Shown: positions 34,945 through 44,114 of the stretch, piece by piece | Layout of the letters: every line of letters starts with the position of its first letter | Position numbering within the stretch: position 1 is the stretch's first letter | Position numbers and translations under genes: made by a program | Assembly: GCA_023446735.1 (NCBI GenBank) | Contig: JAEXPQ010000027.1 | Location: 26,487-90,486, forward strand | Reading direction: 5' to 3' | DNA length: 64,000 nt | Origin: Verrucomicrobiota bacterium | GTDB taxonomy: Bacteria; Verrucomicrobiota; Verrucomicrobiia; Opitutales; Opitutaceae | Notes under the pieces: model-generated | Told to the model about the DNA's origin: nothing | What the model saw: the letters and a program-made list of their open reading frames with translations, nothing else | Databases searched by the model: none

Positions 34945-37647
34945 TCAGGCATTGGCGATGATGGCTTCAACGATGTCGCGGTGACCGCGCAGCGTTTGCT
35001 GGCGCTCGTCGAAGTGCGCGCCGGAGCTCGACGCGCAGTAGAGCATTTCCCGGGAGGCGACGTTACGCATCGTCACGATCACGGGCCGGCGGTGGTCGGT
35101 GTGGTAGTAGGTGAACTGCGAGAACTTCGGACCGAGCAGCTTCTCGGGCTCCGGATGTGTCATCACCGCGTCCTTCACCGCTTCGGGAATCGGGAAGTCG
35201 TGCGCGAGGTCCTCGATGTCGGAGCGGTCGCTCTGCCGCATCAGCAGGAGCATGCGGCTATTGCCCAGCACGGCGCCGCGGATTTCCGAGGTCCGGAACT
35301 GCTCGTAGTTCTGGACGGTGGCGACGTTCCAGACGTTGTACTTGCGCAGCTGCTGGTACGACTCGCGCAGCACCTTCTTGCCCGACGGCACCAGCGAGAA
35401 CCGCGCAACCTCCTCGAAGATGTTCCGCTTCCGCAGCCGGCGGGGCAGGCGCATCATGTGCGAGCGGGTGTAGTTCGCGATGAGGAACGCTGCGGCGGCC
35501 TTCAGCTCCTCGGCGGATTCCGGGATGTAGCCGAGTTCGAAATGCGCGATTCGGCCGGTGAGTTCGACGTTCGACACCCCGTCGAACAATTCGCCGTAGC
35601 TGCCACCGGCCGACCACGGTTCGAGCAACGTGGCGAGGTAGCGCATTTCCTCGGCGTGCGGCCCGGTGGCTTCGGCCGCGAGCAGTTCCTGAAGATGGCC
35701 GTGCTGCGGTTGGTCGGCTGGTGACAGCTTCGCAAAGACCAGATCGCGGAGCTGACGGGTGCCGTCGGCGCTCGTGGCGTGGCGGACAACCTCCGCCTCG
35801 CCGGCCTGGGCGAGGGCGTGCGCGGCCTCGTCGGGATGCGCGCGCTCGAACTCCGCGAACTCGAGGAACGCGTCGAGTTCGGTGGACTGTGGCCCGTGCA
35901 GTTCCCGACGGCGGGCGTCGAGCAGGTGGGCGCGTCGAGCCAGCACGGCGTTTTCCTCGGGGTGACGGTTGAGGTACCAGCGCGCGAAATCGTCGTAGAG
36001 TCGGCCGATCGCGTTGGAGAGCAGGGCGTGGCGCAGCTTGTTGCGGTCCTCATCCTGCGATTGGCCGACCATCAGCATCGGCAGCGCCGCCGCCGCGCTC
36101 AGGTGCAGGCCGGACAGCGGCAGGCCGCCGGTATCGAGGTAGTTGAGGGTCAGCTTGCCATTGGCCTGGACGATGATCGGTGCGGCGGACGGATCGACGG
36201 TGCGCACGTAGGTCGAGTAGGACTCACCCTCCTCTACGATCATCGTGTACGCGTAGAACGGCTCGGTCTGCGTGAGGATGTCGATCACGTTGACGCTCTT
36301 TCCCGAACCGGTGGTACCGATGACTACGGCGTTCTGCGGCGTCTGGCTGCTGCCTTCGCCCACGAAGGTCCGACCGCCGACAAGGTTGCCGTTGGGGCCC
36401 TCGTAGAGGAATTCGGCATGGTCCAGATGTCCGATCGGGGTTGAGGAAAAGGGTAGGATGTTGGCGACGAAGACGTCGTCGTAGTCGTGCCAGAGCGCGT
36501 CGTACCGGCTGAACGACCAGCCCGGCCACGTGCAGTAGAAGAAGTTGCGCGCGGAGGGTTCGAGCGCGGGCTCGTAGGCCTGCGCTCGCTCCATGCTCGC
36601 GATCGCCGCCTTCAGGGCGGTGAGCTTCGCGCGCAGTTCGTCGCGGCTGCGGTCCCATGCGCGGATGATGTATTGGAGGCGGTAGGGCGAGCTGTCGCCG
36701 TTGCTGTAGCGGGCGATCTTCGCAGTCTTGGTTCGCATCGCCGCCAACAGCTTCACCTTGCGCAGACTCTCGTAATCGCCCTCGACCCGGTTGAGTTCCT
36801 TCTGCTCCTTTTCGATCAATTCCTCCACGTCGACCGCCTGCACGTTCACGGTGATCGCGTACTCGCGGAATCCGAGCTTGGTGAGCGTATAGGCGATGCT
36901 TGGCCGCGTTCGTTTCGGCAGCGTCTTCAGCACGAGGATGCCGTGGTAGTAGCCGTCGAGGTAGAACCCGGTATCGGGCTTCTCCAGCGGACGGCCCTCG
37001 CCGAGCCAGCAATTCTCCTGCAATGATTTCTCCGGATCGAAGAACTCGCTCGGGTCGGTCAGCCGCTGCTCGGGCAGCGACGGGTTCAGGAATTCCAGGT
37101 AGTGGAGGAAATGTTCGACGTTGGTCAGCGGGCGCACCTGCCCGCCGCTGCCGGCAAAGAGCGCCTGCAGGAACTGGCCGGTCTGCCGGAACTGCTCCGC
37201 GTAGGCGCCGAGCAGCGCGTCGTTGGTGAGCTTGGTCGGACCGGATCCGTTGGGCGCCGCCTCCACCGGGATCGTGAAGTACAGCCGCAACCGCTCGCGG
37301 CGCAGCGTGCCGTCCTCGCACATACGTGTGTAGCGTACGAATCGTTCGTTGCGCTGGCGCACGCTCCACGGATTGGTCGCATGCTGCACCGTGTCATCCC
37401 GGTACCGTTGCAAGGGGCGGCGGTAGTCCGAGTCGGTCGTCCACTGGATCTGCAACCGCCATTCCGGTCGCAGCACGGTGAGCAGTGCGACCAGGTCGGA
37501 TTCGAACGCGTTGTGGTGCACCGGGTCGGCCTGTTCCAGATCCGGTGCGATCACCTCGAAACCGCGGGCAACGTAGCCGCCGCGCCGCAGCCCCTCGAAG
37601 ACGATCATGTCTTCGCCAAAGTATCCATCAACCGGTTCTACGCGCAT
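34945..37647 (-). CDS. VirB4/TrbE-like T4SS ATPase
   Basis: The protein has 900 residues. The N-terminal CagE/TrbE region (about 1-400) precedes the ATPase domain with Walker A VVIGTTGSGKSVNVI at about residues 439-453. Downstream conserved parts include PIIVQANGKLTLNYLDTGG, AAAFLIANYTRSHMM, RNIFEEVARFSLVPSGKKVLRESYQQLRKYNVWNVATVQNYEQF (Walker B region and following helix) and SRMLLLMRQSDR. Length and order match VirB4, the essential ATPase of pilus assembly and DNA transfer. It follows the VirB3-like gene by 3 bp. Confidence 0.92.
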   Translation of the reverse strand: MRVEPVDGYFGEDMIVFEGLRRGGYVARGFEVIAPDLEQADPVHHNAFESDLVALLTVLRPEWRLQIQWTTDSDYRRPLQRYRDDTVQHATNPWSVRQRNERFVRYTRMCEDGTLRRERLRLYFTIPVEAAPNGSGPTKLTNDALLGAYAEQFRQTGQFLQALFAGSGGQVRPLTNVEHFLHYLEFLNPSLPEQRLTDPSEFFDPEKSLQENCWLGEGRPLEKPDTGFYLDGYYHGILVLKTLPKRTRPSIAYTLTKLGFREYAITVNVQAVDVEELIEKEQKELNRVEGDYESLRKVKLLAAMRTKTAKIARYSNGDSSPYRLQYIIRAWDRSRDELRAKLTALKAAIASMERAQAYEPALEPSARNFFYCTWPGWSFSRYDALWHDYDDVFVANILPFSSTPIGHLDHAEFLYEGPNGNLVGGRTFVGEGSSQTPQNAVVIGTTGSGKSVNVIDILTQTEPFYAYTMIVEEGESYSTYVRTVDPSAAPIIVQANGKLTLNYLDTGGLPLSGLHLSAAAALPMLMVGQSQDEDRNKLRHALLSNAIGRLYDDFARWYLNRHPEENAVLARRAHLLDARRRELHGPQSTELDAFLEFAEFERAHPDEAAHALAQAGEAEVVRHATSADGTRQLRDLVFAKLSPADQPQHGHLQELLAAEATGPHAEEMRYLATLLEPWSAGGSYGELFDGVSNVELTGRIAHFELGYIPESAEELKAAAAFLIANYTRSHMMRLPRRLRKRNIFEEVARFSLVPSGKKVLRESYQQLRKYNVWNVATVQNYEQFRTSEIRGAVLGNSRMLLLMRQSDRSDIEDLAHDFPIPEAVKDAVMTHPEPEKLLGPKFSQFTYYHTDHRRPVIVTMRNVASREMLYCASSSGAHFDERQQTLRGHRDIVEAIIANA

Positions 37648-37650
37648 CGC

Positions 37651-38265
37651 TCAATCCTCCCCGCGCTCGCTGAGCGCATCTTCCAGCATCTCTTCGGTTG
37701 TCGTGAGTTGTTCGCGCAGGCGCTCGTAGTCGCGCTGCGGGACCGTCGGCTCGGGCTCGCGTCCGCCGCGAGACGCCGCCTTCGGTGAGGACATCGCCGG
37801 TGCGGACTCATCCTTCGCCTCGGGCTCCGGCCCCGGCGCATGTGACGCAGGGTGATCGGCGGTGCGGCGCCAGACGACTCCGGCGGCCGGGTGCTCGGTT
37901 GCCCCCGCCGAGCGGTCCGCTTTGTGGAACGGATTGCCGCTCGGCCGAGCCCGGCCGCCGAAGGAGAAGCGCATCACGCCGGCCTCGACGAGCACCGCTT
38001 CGAAGAAGTCGGTATCGTAGTGGGCCGGCCGGTTGTTCTTGAGCGCGAAGACGTAGGCCAGCGAGAGGCCGCAGAGCAGGAGCCCAACGAGCAGACAGAG
38101 CAGCAACGACACGCCGAGCACTCCCCACAACAGAATCACCATTAGGATCGTCGCTCCGGCGGAGCCGAGCAGGAACCAACCCGAGTTGCCGGTCATGCCG
38201 AGGAATTCCCCGGATGACTGTGCACCCTGATGGGTGTCGTGCTCGTTGAGGTGTCCCGAATTCAT
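37651..38265 (-). CDS. VirB3/TrbD-like membrane protein with extended C-terminus
   Basis: The ATG at 38265 with AGGAG upstream gives 204 residues; the in-frame GTG at 38283 is less likely. Two adjacent membrane segments (SGWFLLGSAGATILMVILLWGVLG and LLLCLLVGLLLCGLSLAYVFAL) followed by YDTDFFEAVLVEAG are typical of VirB3/TrbD. The usual family is near 100 residues; here a hydrophilic Pro/Glu-rich tail with a final coiled coil (DYERLREQLTTTEEMLEDAL) doubles the length. Position between pilin and VirB4 supports the call. Confidence 0.75.
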   Translation of the reverse strand: MNSGHLNEHDTHQGAQSSGEFLGMTGNSGWFLLGSAGATILMVILLWGVLGVSLLLCLLVGLLLCGLSLAYVFALKNNRPAHYDTDFFEAVLVEAGVMRFSFGGRARPSGNPFHKADRSAGATEHPAAGVVWRRTADHPASHAPGPEPEAKDESAPAMSSPKAASRGGREPEPTVPQRDYERLREQLTTTEEMLEDALSERGED

Positions 38266-38298
38266 GGCGGGCTCCTGTGACACGGCTGGATGCGACGC

Positions 38299-38706
38299 TC
38301 AGAAGGTGCCGACGTTGGCGGCTTCTAGCCCCATGCTGCCCCACATGGTGCGGACGATGGCGAAGGCCAGCCCGCTGACCATCGCACCGGCGAACGCCCA
38401 TTTTGCGATGGCCTGCCGGCCCATCATCATCGCGACGCCGGCCGCCACGATGCCAACCGCGGCGAGTGTGCCGCTCAGGTACATGATGATGGCGTTTCCG
38501 GATTCCGTGGCGGTGCGCAGATCGACCGCCTGTGCCTGCGCGAGCGGCGAAAACAGCAGCAGGCCGCCGAGCAAGGTGAGAAAGCGGGCGACGTTGTTCC
38601 GTGCCCCGAATGGACGGGCCAGTTTGGTGGACAGGAAGGCGCGGGCGAGGACGGCCGCGCCGAGGACGATCACCACATACGGGAAGGTGAGAACGAGGGT
38701 TGTCAT
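38299..38706 (-). CDS. VirB2/TrbC-like conjugative pilin
   Basis: The ATG at 38706 with GGAGAG upstream gives 135 residues. After a first hydrophobic segment (VLTFPYVVIVLGAAVLARAF), the second part has the pilin plan: a signal-like segment ending in PLAQAQA, then two helices (AIIMYLSGTLAAVGIVAAGVAMMMG and WAFAGAMVSGLAFAIVRTMWG). The extra N-terminal segment is longer than in classical VirB2. It is the first gene of the secretion operon, 130 bp downstream of a CTACC-N8-GGTAG dyad. Confidence 0.78.
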   Translation of the reverse strand: MTTLVLTFPYVVIVLGAAVLARAFLSTKLARPFGARNNVARFLTLLGGLLLFSPLAQAQAVDLRTATESGNAIIMYLSGTLAAVGIVAAGVAMMMGRQAIAKWAFAGAMVSGLAFAIVRTMWGSMGLEAANVGTF

Positions 38707-38836
38707 TTGCTCTCCATCTTTTTGCCGGCGACCTGAGGCGCCGTTTCCCCGCATCCACGAACAGGAGGCACAGGCGCCCGGTGGCGGATGCGGTGCTGAA
38801 GATTTCCATTTGGCCCAACCTCGCAATGAGCCGATT

Positions 38837-38854
38837 CTACCGAAAATTAGGTAG
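38837..38854 (-). promoter_or_regulatory. conjugation-regulon dyad upstream of the T4SS operon
   Basis: On the minus strand: CTACC, spacer TAATTTTC, GGTAG. The perfect 5-bp arms and 8-bp spacer match the sites at 42232 and 42402. The surroundings are AT-rich, unlike the rest of the element, as expected for a promoter; a small CTTATT-GAGAA-AATAAG hairpin lies at 38860-38876. Confidence 0.7.
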
Positions 38855-38977
38855 AAACTCTTATTGAGAAAATAAGGGAAGCTTGTCGGATGGGCACGGT
38901 TTTTCGGGCGGGTGAGTCCGGACTTGTGCCCTTACGTGAGGTGCTGTATCTAAAAATACCCCGCATCTGCGTCCACC

Positions 38978-39010
38978 AGCCCCCGGCCGCGCCAGCCCGC
39001 GCCGGGGGCT
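38978..39010 (-). terminator. GC-rich hairpin downstream of the relaxase operon
   Basis: AGCCCCCGGC (38978-38987) and GCCGGGGGCT (39001-39010) form a 10-bp stem with a 13-nt loop, 48 bp after the last gene of the relaxase operon. No T-run follows directly, but a TATTTTTAG stretch occurs about 20 bp further. It separates the relaxase transcript from the T4SS promoter. Confidence 0.5.
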
Positions 39011-39058
39011 ACAGTTTTCCTCTAACAACGGGCCGGAACGACGGGTCGGGCTTGGCCG

Positions 39059-39445
39059 TTACCGCCCCAGCGGCAGCTCGATTTGCTCGCGATGAATAGA
39101 GGCGGGTCCGGGCTGCGGATACGCGAAACGGATCTCGGCGACGAAGGAGTCGATCTGGTGTTCCCGATTGCGGGCGAGCTCCGGCTGCGCCCGCACCCGC
39201 AGGAGTGTGTGCTCCTCGATGGCCTGGAAGACCGGCCCCAGGTTGTTGCCGTGCAGCGAGACTAGCCAATCGCCAATTTCCAGCTGGATCAGATCCGGTT
39301 CGGCGTAGTTCCAGCGGGCGGTGACGTAGTGCAGCCAGGGGAAGTTGCGCCGCTGCTCGGTGCCGTCGTCGAAGGTGATGTGCGTCGCGTTTGCGATGGT
39401 GTCGAAATACAGCCGGGGTTTGCGCAGAAGCGTCGATGGGTTCAT
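39059..39445 (-). CDS. hypothetical protein coupled to the relaxase
   Basis: The ATG at 39445 overlaps the relaxase stop by 4 bp and gives 128 residues. It reads as a small beta-rich domain: LYFDTIANATHITFDDGTEQRRNFPWLHYVTARWNY, IQLEIGDWLVSLHGNNLGPVFQAIEEHTLLRVRAQPE, SFVAEIRFAYPQP. No signal peptide or known family is recognised. Coupling to the relaxase suggests a role in DNA processing or regulation, but this is inferred only from position. The upstream codons in the longer frame lie inside the relaxase gene and are shadow. Confidence 0.75.
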   Translation of the reverse strand: MNPSTLLRKPRLYFDTIANATHITFDDGTEQRRNFPWLHYVTARWNYAEPDLIQLEIGDWLVSLHGNNLGPVFQAIEEHTLLRVRAQPELARNREHQIDSFVAEIRFAYPQPGPASIHREQIELPLGR

Positions 39446-42162
39446 GGCGTGACCTTTTCTCCTTGGGTGGCTCCGAGATGGAGTTTGGCGGCGACCCCCA
39501 GCCAGGCCGCCCGGATCCACGAGCGCAGATTGCGGATCGGGCGGGGCACGTGCCGGAGGTTTTCGGCGAGGCGGTGGCGCGCCACGAATTCGGTGGCGAG
39601 TTCGCGGCCATCGTCGGGGCGGGTGAGGCGCCGGAGGATGCCGGCTTTGTTTGCCACGTAGATCGCGTGGGCGCCGCGATAACGGGTGTTGCCGACGTAG
39701 AACTGCCGCCGGGCCAGCGACTGCGCGGCGACTTCGCCGAGCACGAGCAACGACTCCTCGGCGGTGCTGCCCTGGGCGCGGTACGAGGTCAGGGCGTGCC
39801 CGTACGTCCACGCAGCGAAGTCGCGCGGCAGTTCGCGGCCATCGGCCAACAGGACCCGGTCGTTGGCGCCGTCGATTTTGGCCACATCGGCAAAGTCGCC
39901 GTTGGCGAAGCCGGCGTCGTCGTCGCGCCCGCGGAAGAGCAGGCGGTCGCCGACGGCGAGCGGCAATTGCTGGAGCCGGCCGACATCGTAGGTCGTGCGG
40001 TGCTGCCGGGTGATCTTCGCTTCTCGCCCTCGCGCCCCGCGCACCCGCAAGCCATCGGGCAGGATCGCAACAACCTCGGCCGCGGTGCCGCGTTTGAAGA
40101 AGCGGGAGTTGCGGGCGAACAGCAGCCGGTCGCCGGGTTGGTACTGGTCCCAATGCACCTTCTGTTCGTCGGTCCAGGTCAACGGTTTCACCGCAGCGCG
40201 GACGATCTCCTCGTGCCCGAGCAGGCCGGCGTTGCGCAGGGCCGGCCGCAGCTCGGCGTGGAAACGTTCGATCTCCTCCCAGAACGGGATGACGACCAGC
40301 GTCTCGATTTTGCGCAGCCGGTTGTCGACATAGTGCGCGGCCGCCCGGGCGAAAAGTTCGCGGTCATCCGGCGCCTCGCGCACGAGGCCTTGCCGCTCGG
40401 CAAAGGCGAGCGCCTCGGCGGCGTCGCCACGCGCGAGCAGCCGGCTGAAGTGCCGATCGGCCTCGGTGCGCTGACGCAGCACTTCGGCGAGTCGCACGAC
40501 CGGCAGGCCGGCGTGCTCGACCACGCTGCGCAGCGCATCGCCGCGCTGGACGCTGTAGTGCTGCTTGGTGTCGCCGACGAGCAATAGGCGGGCGCGGATT
40601 TGCTGGGCGATTCGCGTGAGCTGATCGAGCTGGGCGGTCGACAACAGTCCCGCCTCGTCGATCAGCAACACCCGACCAACGGCGTGCGCCTGCAGCGTCT
40701 CGCCTACGAGAAAGCGTTGCACGGTGTCGGCGTTCTTGAAACCGCTCTCGACGAGGGCGTCGCGCGAGCGGGTGGTTGGGGCGAGTGGCACGAAACGCTC
40801 GCCGCCATCCAGCAGGTGGGCGGCTTCGAGGGCGGTCAGCACGGTCGTCTTGCCCGTGCCGGCGTCGCCGATGAGCACGCTCACGAAGTCGCGGTTCGCC
40901 AACAGGGCGGCGGCGGCGCGACGCTGGCCGTTGGTCAGGTGTTCGGGCAATTGCGTCGTGTTACCGAGAGGGAACCGTTGGTTGCGGCCGGTGCGCGCGC
41001 GCTCGACCGTCGACGTCTCCTCGTTGTGGATCGGGCGCAGCGTGAGTTCGCCCTCGCGGGAGAGCGCATCGTGATGCTCGGCGAGGGCGGTCCGCAGTTC
41101 CGGCCAATGGTAGAAGTCGGGATGCAGTTCGAGGGCGGCGCTGAGCACAGCCGCCTCCCGCGCGACGCTGGCGCGCTCGAACACGTGGCGCAGCGCGGCC
41201 TCGAGCACGGACTGCACGGTGCCGTGGGAATACTGGGCGCGTGGCGCGCGACTGCGGGCGTCGCGCACCAGATCGTCGAGACGGCGGGCTTCATCGGCGT
41301 CGAGTTGCGCGCGCTGCTGGCGGCGCACGTCGGCCGTGCTCGCTTCCGTGAGTTTGTCGGCGCGGGATTCGCGCACGAGCACCTCGACCTCGCGTTTGGT
41401 CGGCTTGCGGCCGTGCTCCGCAGCGAATGCCTCGGCCAGGCCACGGACGTGGCGGGTGCGTTTCGAGAAGCGTTCGCGCAGATGCTCGACCCCGCGCACG
41501 GCGAAGCCGTGGGAATTCATCTCGTGCGGCTCGTAGCCGAGCACCCGCAGGCGGCTCGCGAGTTCGCGGTACAGGACTTGGCGCAGGTACCCGGAGGCGC
41601 GGAGCATTTCCGCGGGCTGGAGCGCGAGCCATTCGTTGCGCGTGCTGTCCCAGGTTGCGTTAGCGAGGACGGCGTGGGCGTGCAGCTGCGGGTCGAGGTC
41701 GCGGCTCGTGTCGTGTAGGAAGAGTGCGCCGACGAAGTTGCCGGTCAGCCGGTATTCTTCGGAGCTGGCGGCGCGGCCGCGGCGTTCGCGCACGGCGGCG
41801 AAGCGTTCCATCTCCTTCAGCGCCACGCCGACCGACTCGGCGAACGCGGTGCGCACGCGTTCGTCGCCGCCGACCATGGCCAGCACGCTGACATCCTTCG
41901 GCGCCGAAAGCTGCACGTCGAAGAACGCGACGCGGTCGGTGAGATTGCGCGCGGTCAGCGGCTTCCCGGTCTGCGGGTTGCGGTTCTGGCGGATGGCCTC
42001 GAAGGCCTGGTCGGCAACTTCACCAACCAGATCGAGCGCCGCCGCCCCGGCGCCGATCCACTCGCCGCGTACCTGTTTCTCGCCTTCCGCCCAGTAGTCG
42101 TTCTTGCGGAGGTGGTGCCCGAGGTAGGTCGAGCCGTTGCGAATCACGCCGACAGTGATCAT
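39442..42162 (-). CDS. MobF-family relaxase-helicase (TrwC/TraA type)
   Basis: The ATG at 42162 (MITVGVIRNGSTYLGHHLRKNDYWAEGE) gives 906 residues. The N-terminal TrwC relaxase domain holds the N-terminal Tyr region, AFFDVQLSAPKDVSVLAMV and the metal-binding HUH motif DPQLHAHAVLAN (about residue 157). The second half is an AAA helicase of the RecD/TraI type with Walker A LIGDAGTGKTTVL (about residue 430), Walker B VLLIDEAGLLS, GDTKQHYSVQRGDALR and the C-terminal AWTYGHALTSYRAQGSTAEESLL and FYVGNTRYRGAHAIYV. It nicks oriT and unwinds the transferred strand. It is transcribed divergently from the coupling protein gene, with regulatory dyads between them. Confidence 0.93.
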   Translation of the reverse strand: MITVGVIRNGSTYLGHHLRKNDYWAEGEKQVRGEWIGAGAAALDLVGEVADQAFEAIRQNRNPQTGKPLTARNLTDRVAFFDVQLSAPKDVSVLAMVGGDERVRTAFAESVGVALKEMERFAAVRERRGRAASSEEYRLTGNFVGALFLHDTSRDLDPQLHAHAVLANATWDSTRNEWLALQPAEMLRASGYLRQVLYRELASRLRVLGYEPHEMNSHGFAVRGVEHLRERFSKRTRHVRGLAEAFAAEHGRKPTKREVEVLVRESRADKLTEASTADVRRQQRAQLDADEARRLDDLVRDARSRAPRAQYSHGTVQSVLEAALRHVFERASVAREAAVLSAALELHPDFYHWPELRTALAEHHDALSREGELTLRPIHNEETSTVERARTGRNQRFPLGNTTQLPEHLTNGQRRAAAALLANRDFVSVLIGDAGTGKTTVLTALEAAHLLDGGERFVPLAPTTRSRDALVESGFKNADTVQRFLVGETLQAHAVGRVLLIDEAGLLSTAQLDQLTRIAQQIRARLLLVGDTKQHYSVQRGDALRSVVEHAGLPVVRLAEVLRQRTEADRHFSRLLARGDAAEALAFAERQGLVREAPDDRELFARAAAHYVDNRLRKIETLVVIPFWEEIERFHAELRPALRNAGLLGHEEIVRAAVKPLTWTDEQKVHWDQYQPGDRLLFARNSRFFKRGTAAEVVAILPDGLRVRGARGREAKITRQHRTTYDVGRLQQLPLAVGDRLLFRGRDDDAGFANGDFADVAKIDGANDRVLLADGRELPRDFAAWTYGHALTSYRAQGSTAEESLLVLGEVAAQSLARRQFYVGNTRYRGAHAIYVANKAGILRRLTRPDDGRELATEFVARHRLAENLRHVPRPIRNLRSWIRAAWLGVAAKLHLGATQGEKVTP

Positions 42163-42231
42163 GGCCGTAGGATCGCTCCGGAGGGGTGGTTTTCTCAACG
42201 GCGAGTGTCTCCCGATTCTGGGGTAGGTCGG

Positions 42232-42249
42232 CTACCGGAGAAAGGGTAG
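42232..42249 (-). promoter_or_regulatory. conjugation-regulon dyad upstream of the relaxase
   Basis: On the minus strand: CTACC, spacer CTTTCTCC, GGTAG; it ends 69 bp before the relaxase ATG. An additional GGTAG arm at 42222-42226, 5 bp away, makes a compound site. Confidence 0.68.
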
Positions 42250-42401
42250 GCGGACGGCTTTTTCGGAGGGTCGGGGGCTGCGACGAGCGGGGAGGGGGGC
42301 GCCCGGTTTCTGCGTCCTGTTTCAGCCAAAGACGCAATACCCTAAGGAGAATCTTGGGTCTCGGAGTGTCCGGAAAACGGGCACAAGGCGGGCGGCGCGA
42401 T

Positions 42402-42419
42402 CTACCGTCTTTTCGGTAG
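42402..42419 (+). promoter_or_regulatory. conjugation-regulon dyad upstream of the coupling protein gene
   Basis: CTACC, spacer GTCTTTTC, GGTAG on the plus strand, 30 bp before the GTG or 57 bp before the ATG start of the coupling protein. It shares TTTTCGGTAG with the sites at 38837 and 25212. Confidence 0.7.
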
Positions 42420-42449
42420 GAACCGGCACTAGCACTTCGGGCGGATCGG

Positions 42450-44102
42450 GTGTCTCTTTCCACCATCGAAAACGCGATGAAACCGTTGCCATCACCCGAG
42501 GTATTGCTCCGCTCCTGGCTCCACCACCCGCACGCACTCACGGTCGCAGCGTTCACGGTGTCGGTGGTTTTGCTCACCGTTTCGGGCGGCCTCGTTCTGC
42601 GGAATCTGCGCCACAACGAGCCCGGTCTGCGGGCGCCGGTGGCGTTCGTTTTGGCCGTGGCGATTGCCGGTGCGGGATTGTTTGGCGCCGGTCGATTGGC
42701 TCGTCCGGCGGATTTGATCGCCGGTGCGGCGAGTGTGGTGTTGGCGGCGACGCTGTTTCTCTTCGCCGATCATCGGCGTTTCGTGCGCAACCCGGCCGGC
42801 CGCAGTGTCGCCGATCGTTGGCAGATCGTGCTCGGTTTCGCGGGCTTCCGGTGGACCCGCGACAAGGCCAACCGGCACTTCTTCTTCTCCGGCGACACCG
42901 GGTCCGGGAAGACCTCGGGCATGAACCTGTTGCTCGCCGATCTTTTCCGACGCAATCCGACCCTCGGCGGTGTCGTGATGGCGAACAAGGGCGACGAGTG
43001 GTTTTACCTCGAATGGCTCGCAAAAAAGTACGGTCGCACGGCCGATTTGATCCGTCTGCGCCCCCGATTGGTCGGCGAGGAACGACCGCCGGCGCATCGC
43101 CTCAACGTCACCGGCGACGCCAGCCTGCCGTTCACCACCCGGGCGCGCATCCTGGTCGACACGGCGGCGGCGCTGAATCCGAAGGACGAAAAGAGCTTCT
43201 TCAAAGTGAAGGGCGCGGCGCACATCGGACGCGCTTTCGAACTGCTCGCCGAGATCGGCCGACCGGTCACGGCGACCAATGCCTACGACCTCCTCACTTC
43301 GGAGAAGGAGCTCAAGGCCGCACTGGATAGGCTTACGCAAGCCGACACGTCCGAGCGGCACATCCGCCTCGCGGAGGCCTTCGAACAGAGCTACCTCAAA
43401 CACGAGGCCAAGGAGCAGCGCGCCGGTGAGATCGGCACCTCGCAGAACTACCTCGAATACCTCGGCACCCCGGAAATCGCGGAGATATTCAGCTCCAACC
43501 AGCCCGACACCTGCGCGTTGGCCGACGTCGACCGCGGGCGAATCTTCTGCATCGACGTGCCGCAAGACTACACGACCGAGCGTCAATACGTGTTCACGGT
43601 GGCGAAGCTGCTGCTCTACCGGCATGCGCTTCGACGCTATTCGTTGCCCCCTTGGGAAAAGTACGCGCGCAACCAACTCGTCTACGTTGGCGACGAATTT
43701 CAGAACGCGATCACGGCCAGTCATGACGGCACCAGCGACTTCAACGTCATCGACCGACTGCGCGACTGCCTGCTCATGTTGGTGGTTTCCGCGCAGGCCT
43801 TCGAGTCGCTGATCCCGCCGCAGACGAAGGAGCAGGCCGAGGTCCTCGTCCTGAACTTGAAGAACCTCGTCATGTACCGGGCGGCGTCCGAGGCCGACGC
43901 GCTACGCTGCGCCAACGCGATCGGCCGCCGTTATGTCGAGCGTTCGTCCCGCACGGTGTACCCCGACCACACGGCGCTGACCTACCAGCGCGTGGAGGAA
44001 TTTCGCATCAAGCCACACGAATTCCGGAGCCTGCCCGACCACACGGCCGTGGTGCGCCACTGCACCAACGGCTATCGCAAGGTCTCGCTCCGGCCCAACT
44101 GA
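42450..44102 (+). CDS. type IV coupling protein (TraD/TrwB/VirD4 type)
   Basis: The GTG at 42450 gives 550 residues; the ATG at 42477 is an alternative. N-terminal membrane segments (LTVAAFTVSVVLLTVSGGLVL; APVAFVLAVAIAGAGLFGAG; LIAGAASVVLAATLFLF) precede the ATPase domain: Walker A FFFSGDTGSGKTSGMN (about residue 148), GGVVMANKGDEWFYLEWL, and Walker B LVYVGDEFQNAITAS. It recruits the relaxase-DNA complex to the T4SS channel. The membrane part has three segments rather than the usual two. It is divergent from the relaxase and followed 12 bp later by a small gene. Confidence 0.9.
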   Translation: MSLSTIENAMKPLPSPEVLLRSWLHHPHALTVAAFTVSVVLLTVSGGLVLRNLRHNEPGLRAPVAFVLAVAIAGAGLFGAGRLARPADLIAGAASVVLAATLFLFADHRRFVRNPAGRSVADRWQIVLGFAGFRWTRDKANRHFFFSGDTGSGKTSGMNLLLADLFRRNPTLGGVVMANKGDEWFYLEWLAKKYGRTADLIRLRPRLVGEERPPAHRLNVTGDASLPFTTRARILVDTAAALNPKDEKSFFKVKGAAHIGRAFELLAEIGRPVTATNAYDLLTSEKELKAALDRLTQADTSERHIRLAEAFEQSYLKHEAKEQRAGEIGTSQNYLEYLGTPEIAEIFSSNQPDTCALADVDRGRIFCIDVPQDYTTERQYVFTVAKLLLYRHALRRYSLPPWEKYARNQLVYVGDEFQNAITASHDGTSDFNVIDRLRDCLLMLVVSAQAFESLIPPQTKEQAEVLVLNLKNLVMYRAASEADALRCANAIGRRYVERSSRTVYPDHTALTYQRVEEFRIKPHEFRSLPDHTAVVRHCTNGYRKVSLRPN

Positions 44103-44114
44103 CCTCCTCCCACG

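Larger units (their letters stand above)
42163..42449. other. divergent relaxase/coupling-protein intergenic region, candidate oriT
   Basis: The 287 bp between two divergent transfer genes contain two CTACC-N8-GGTAG dyads facing opposite genes, plus a third GGTAG arm at 42222-42226. MobF oriT sites are often next to the relaxase gene, so the nic site may lie here. No nic consensus could be assigned by eye. Confidence 0.4.
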
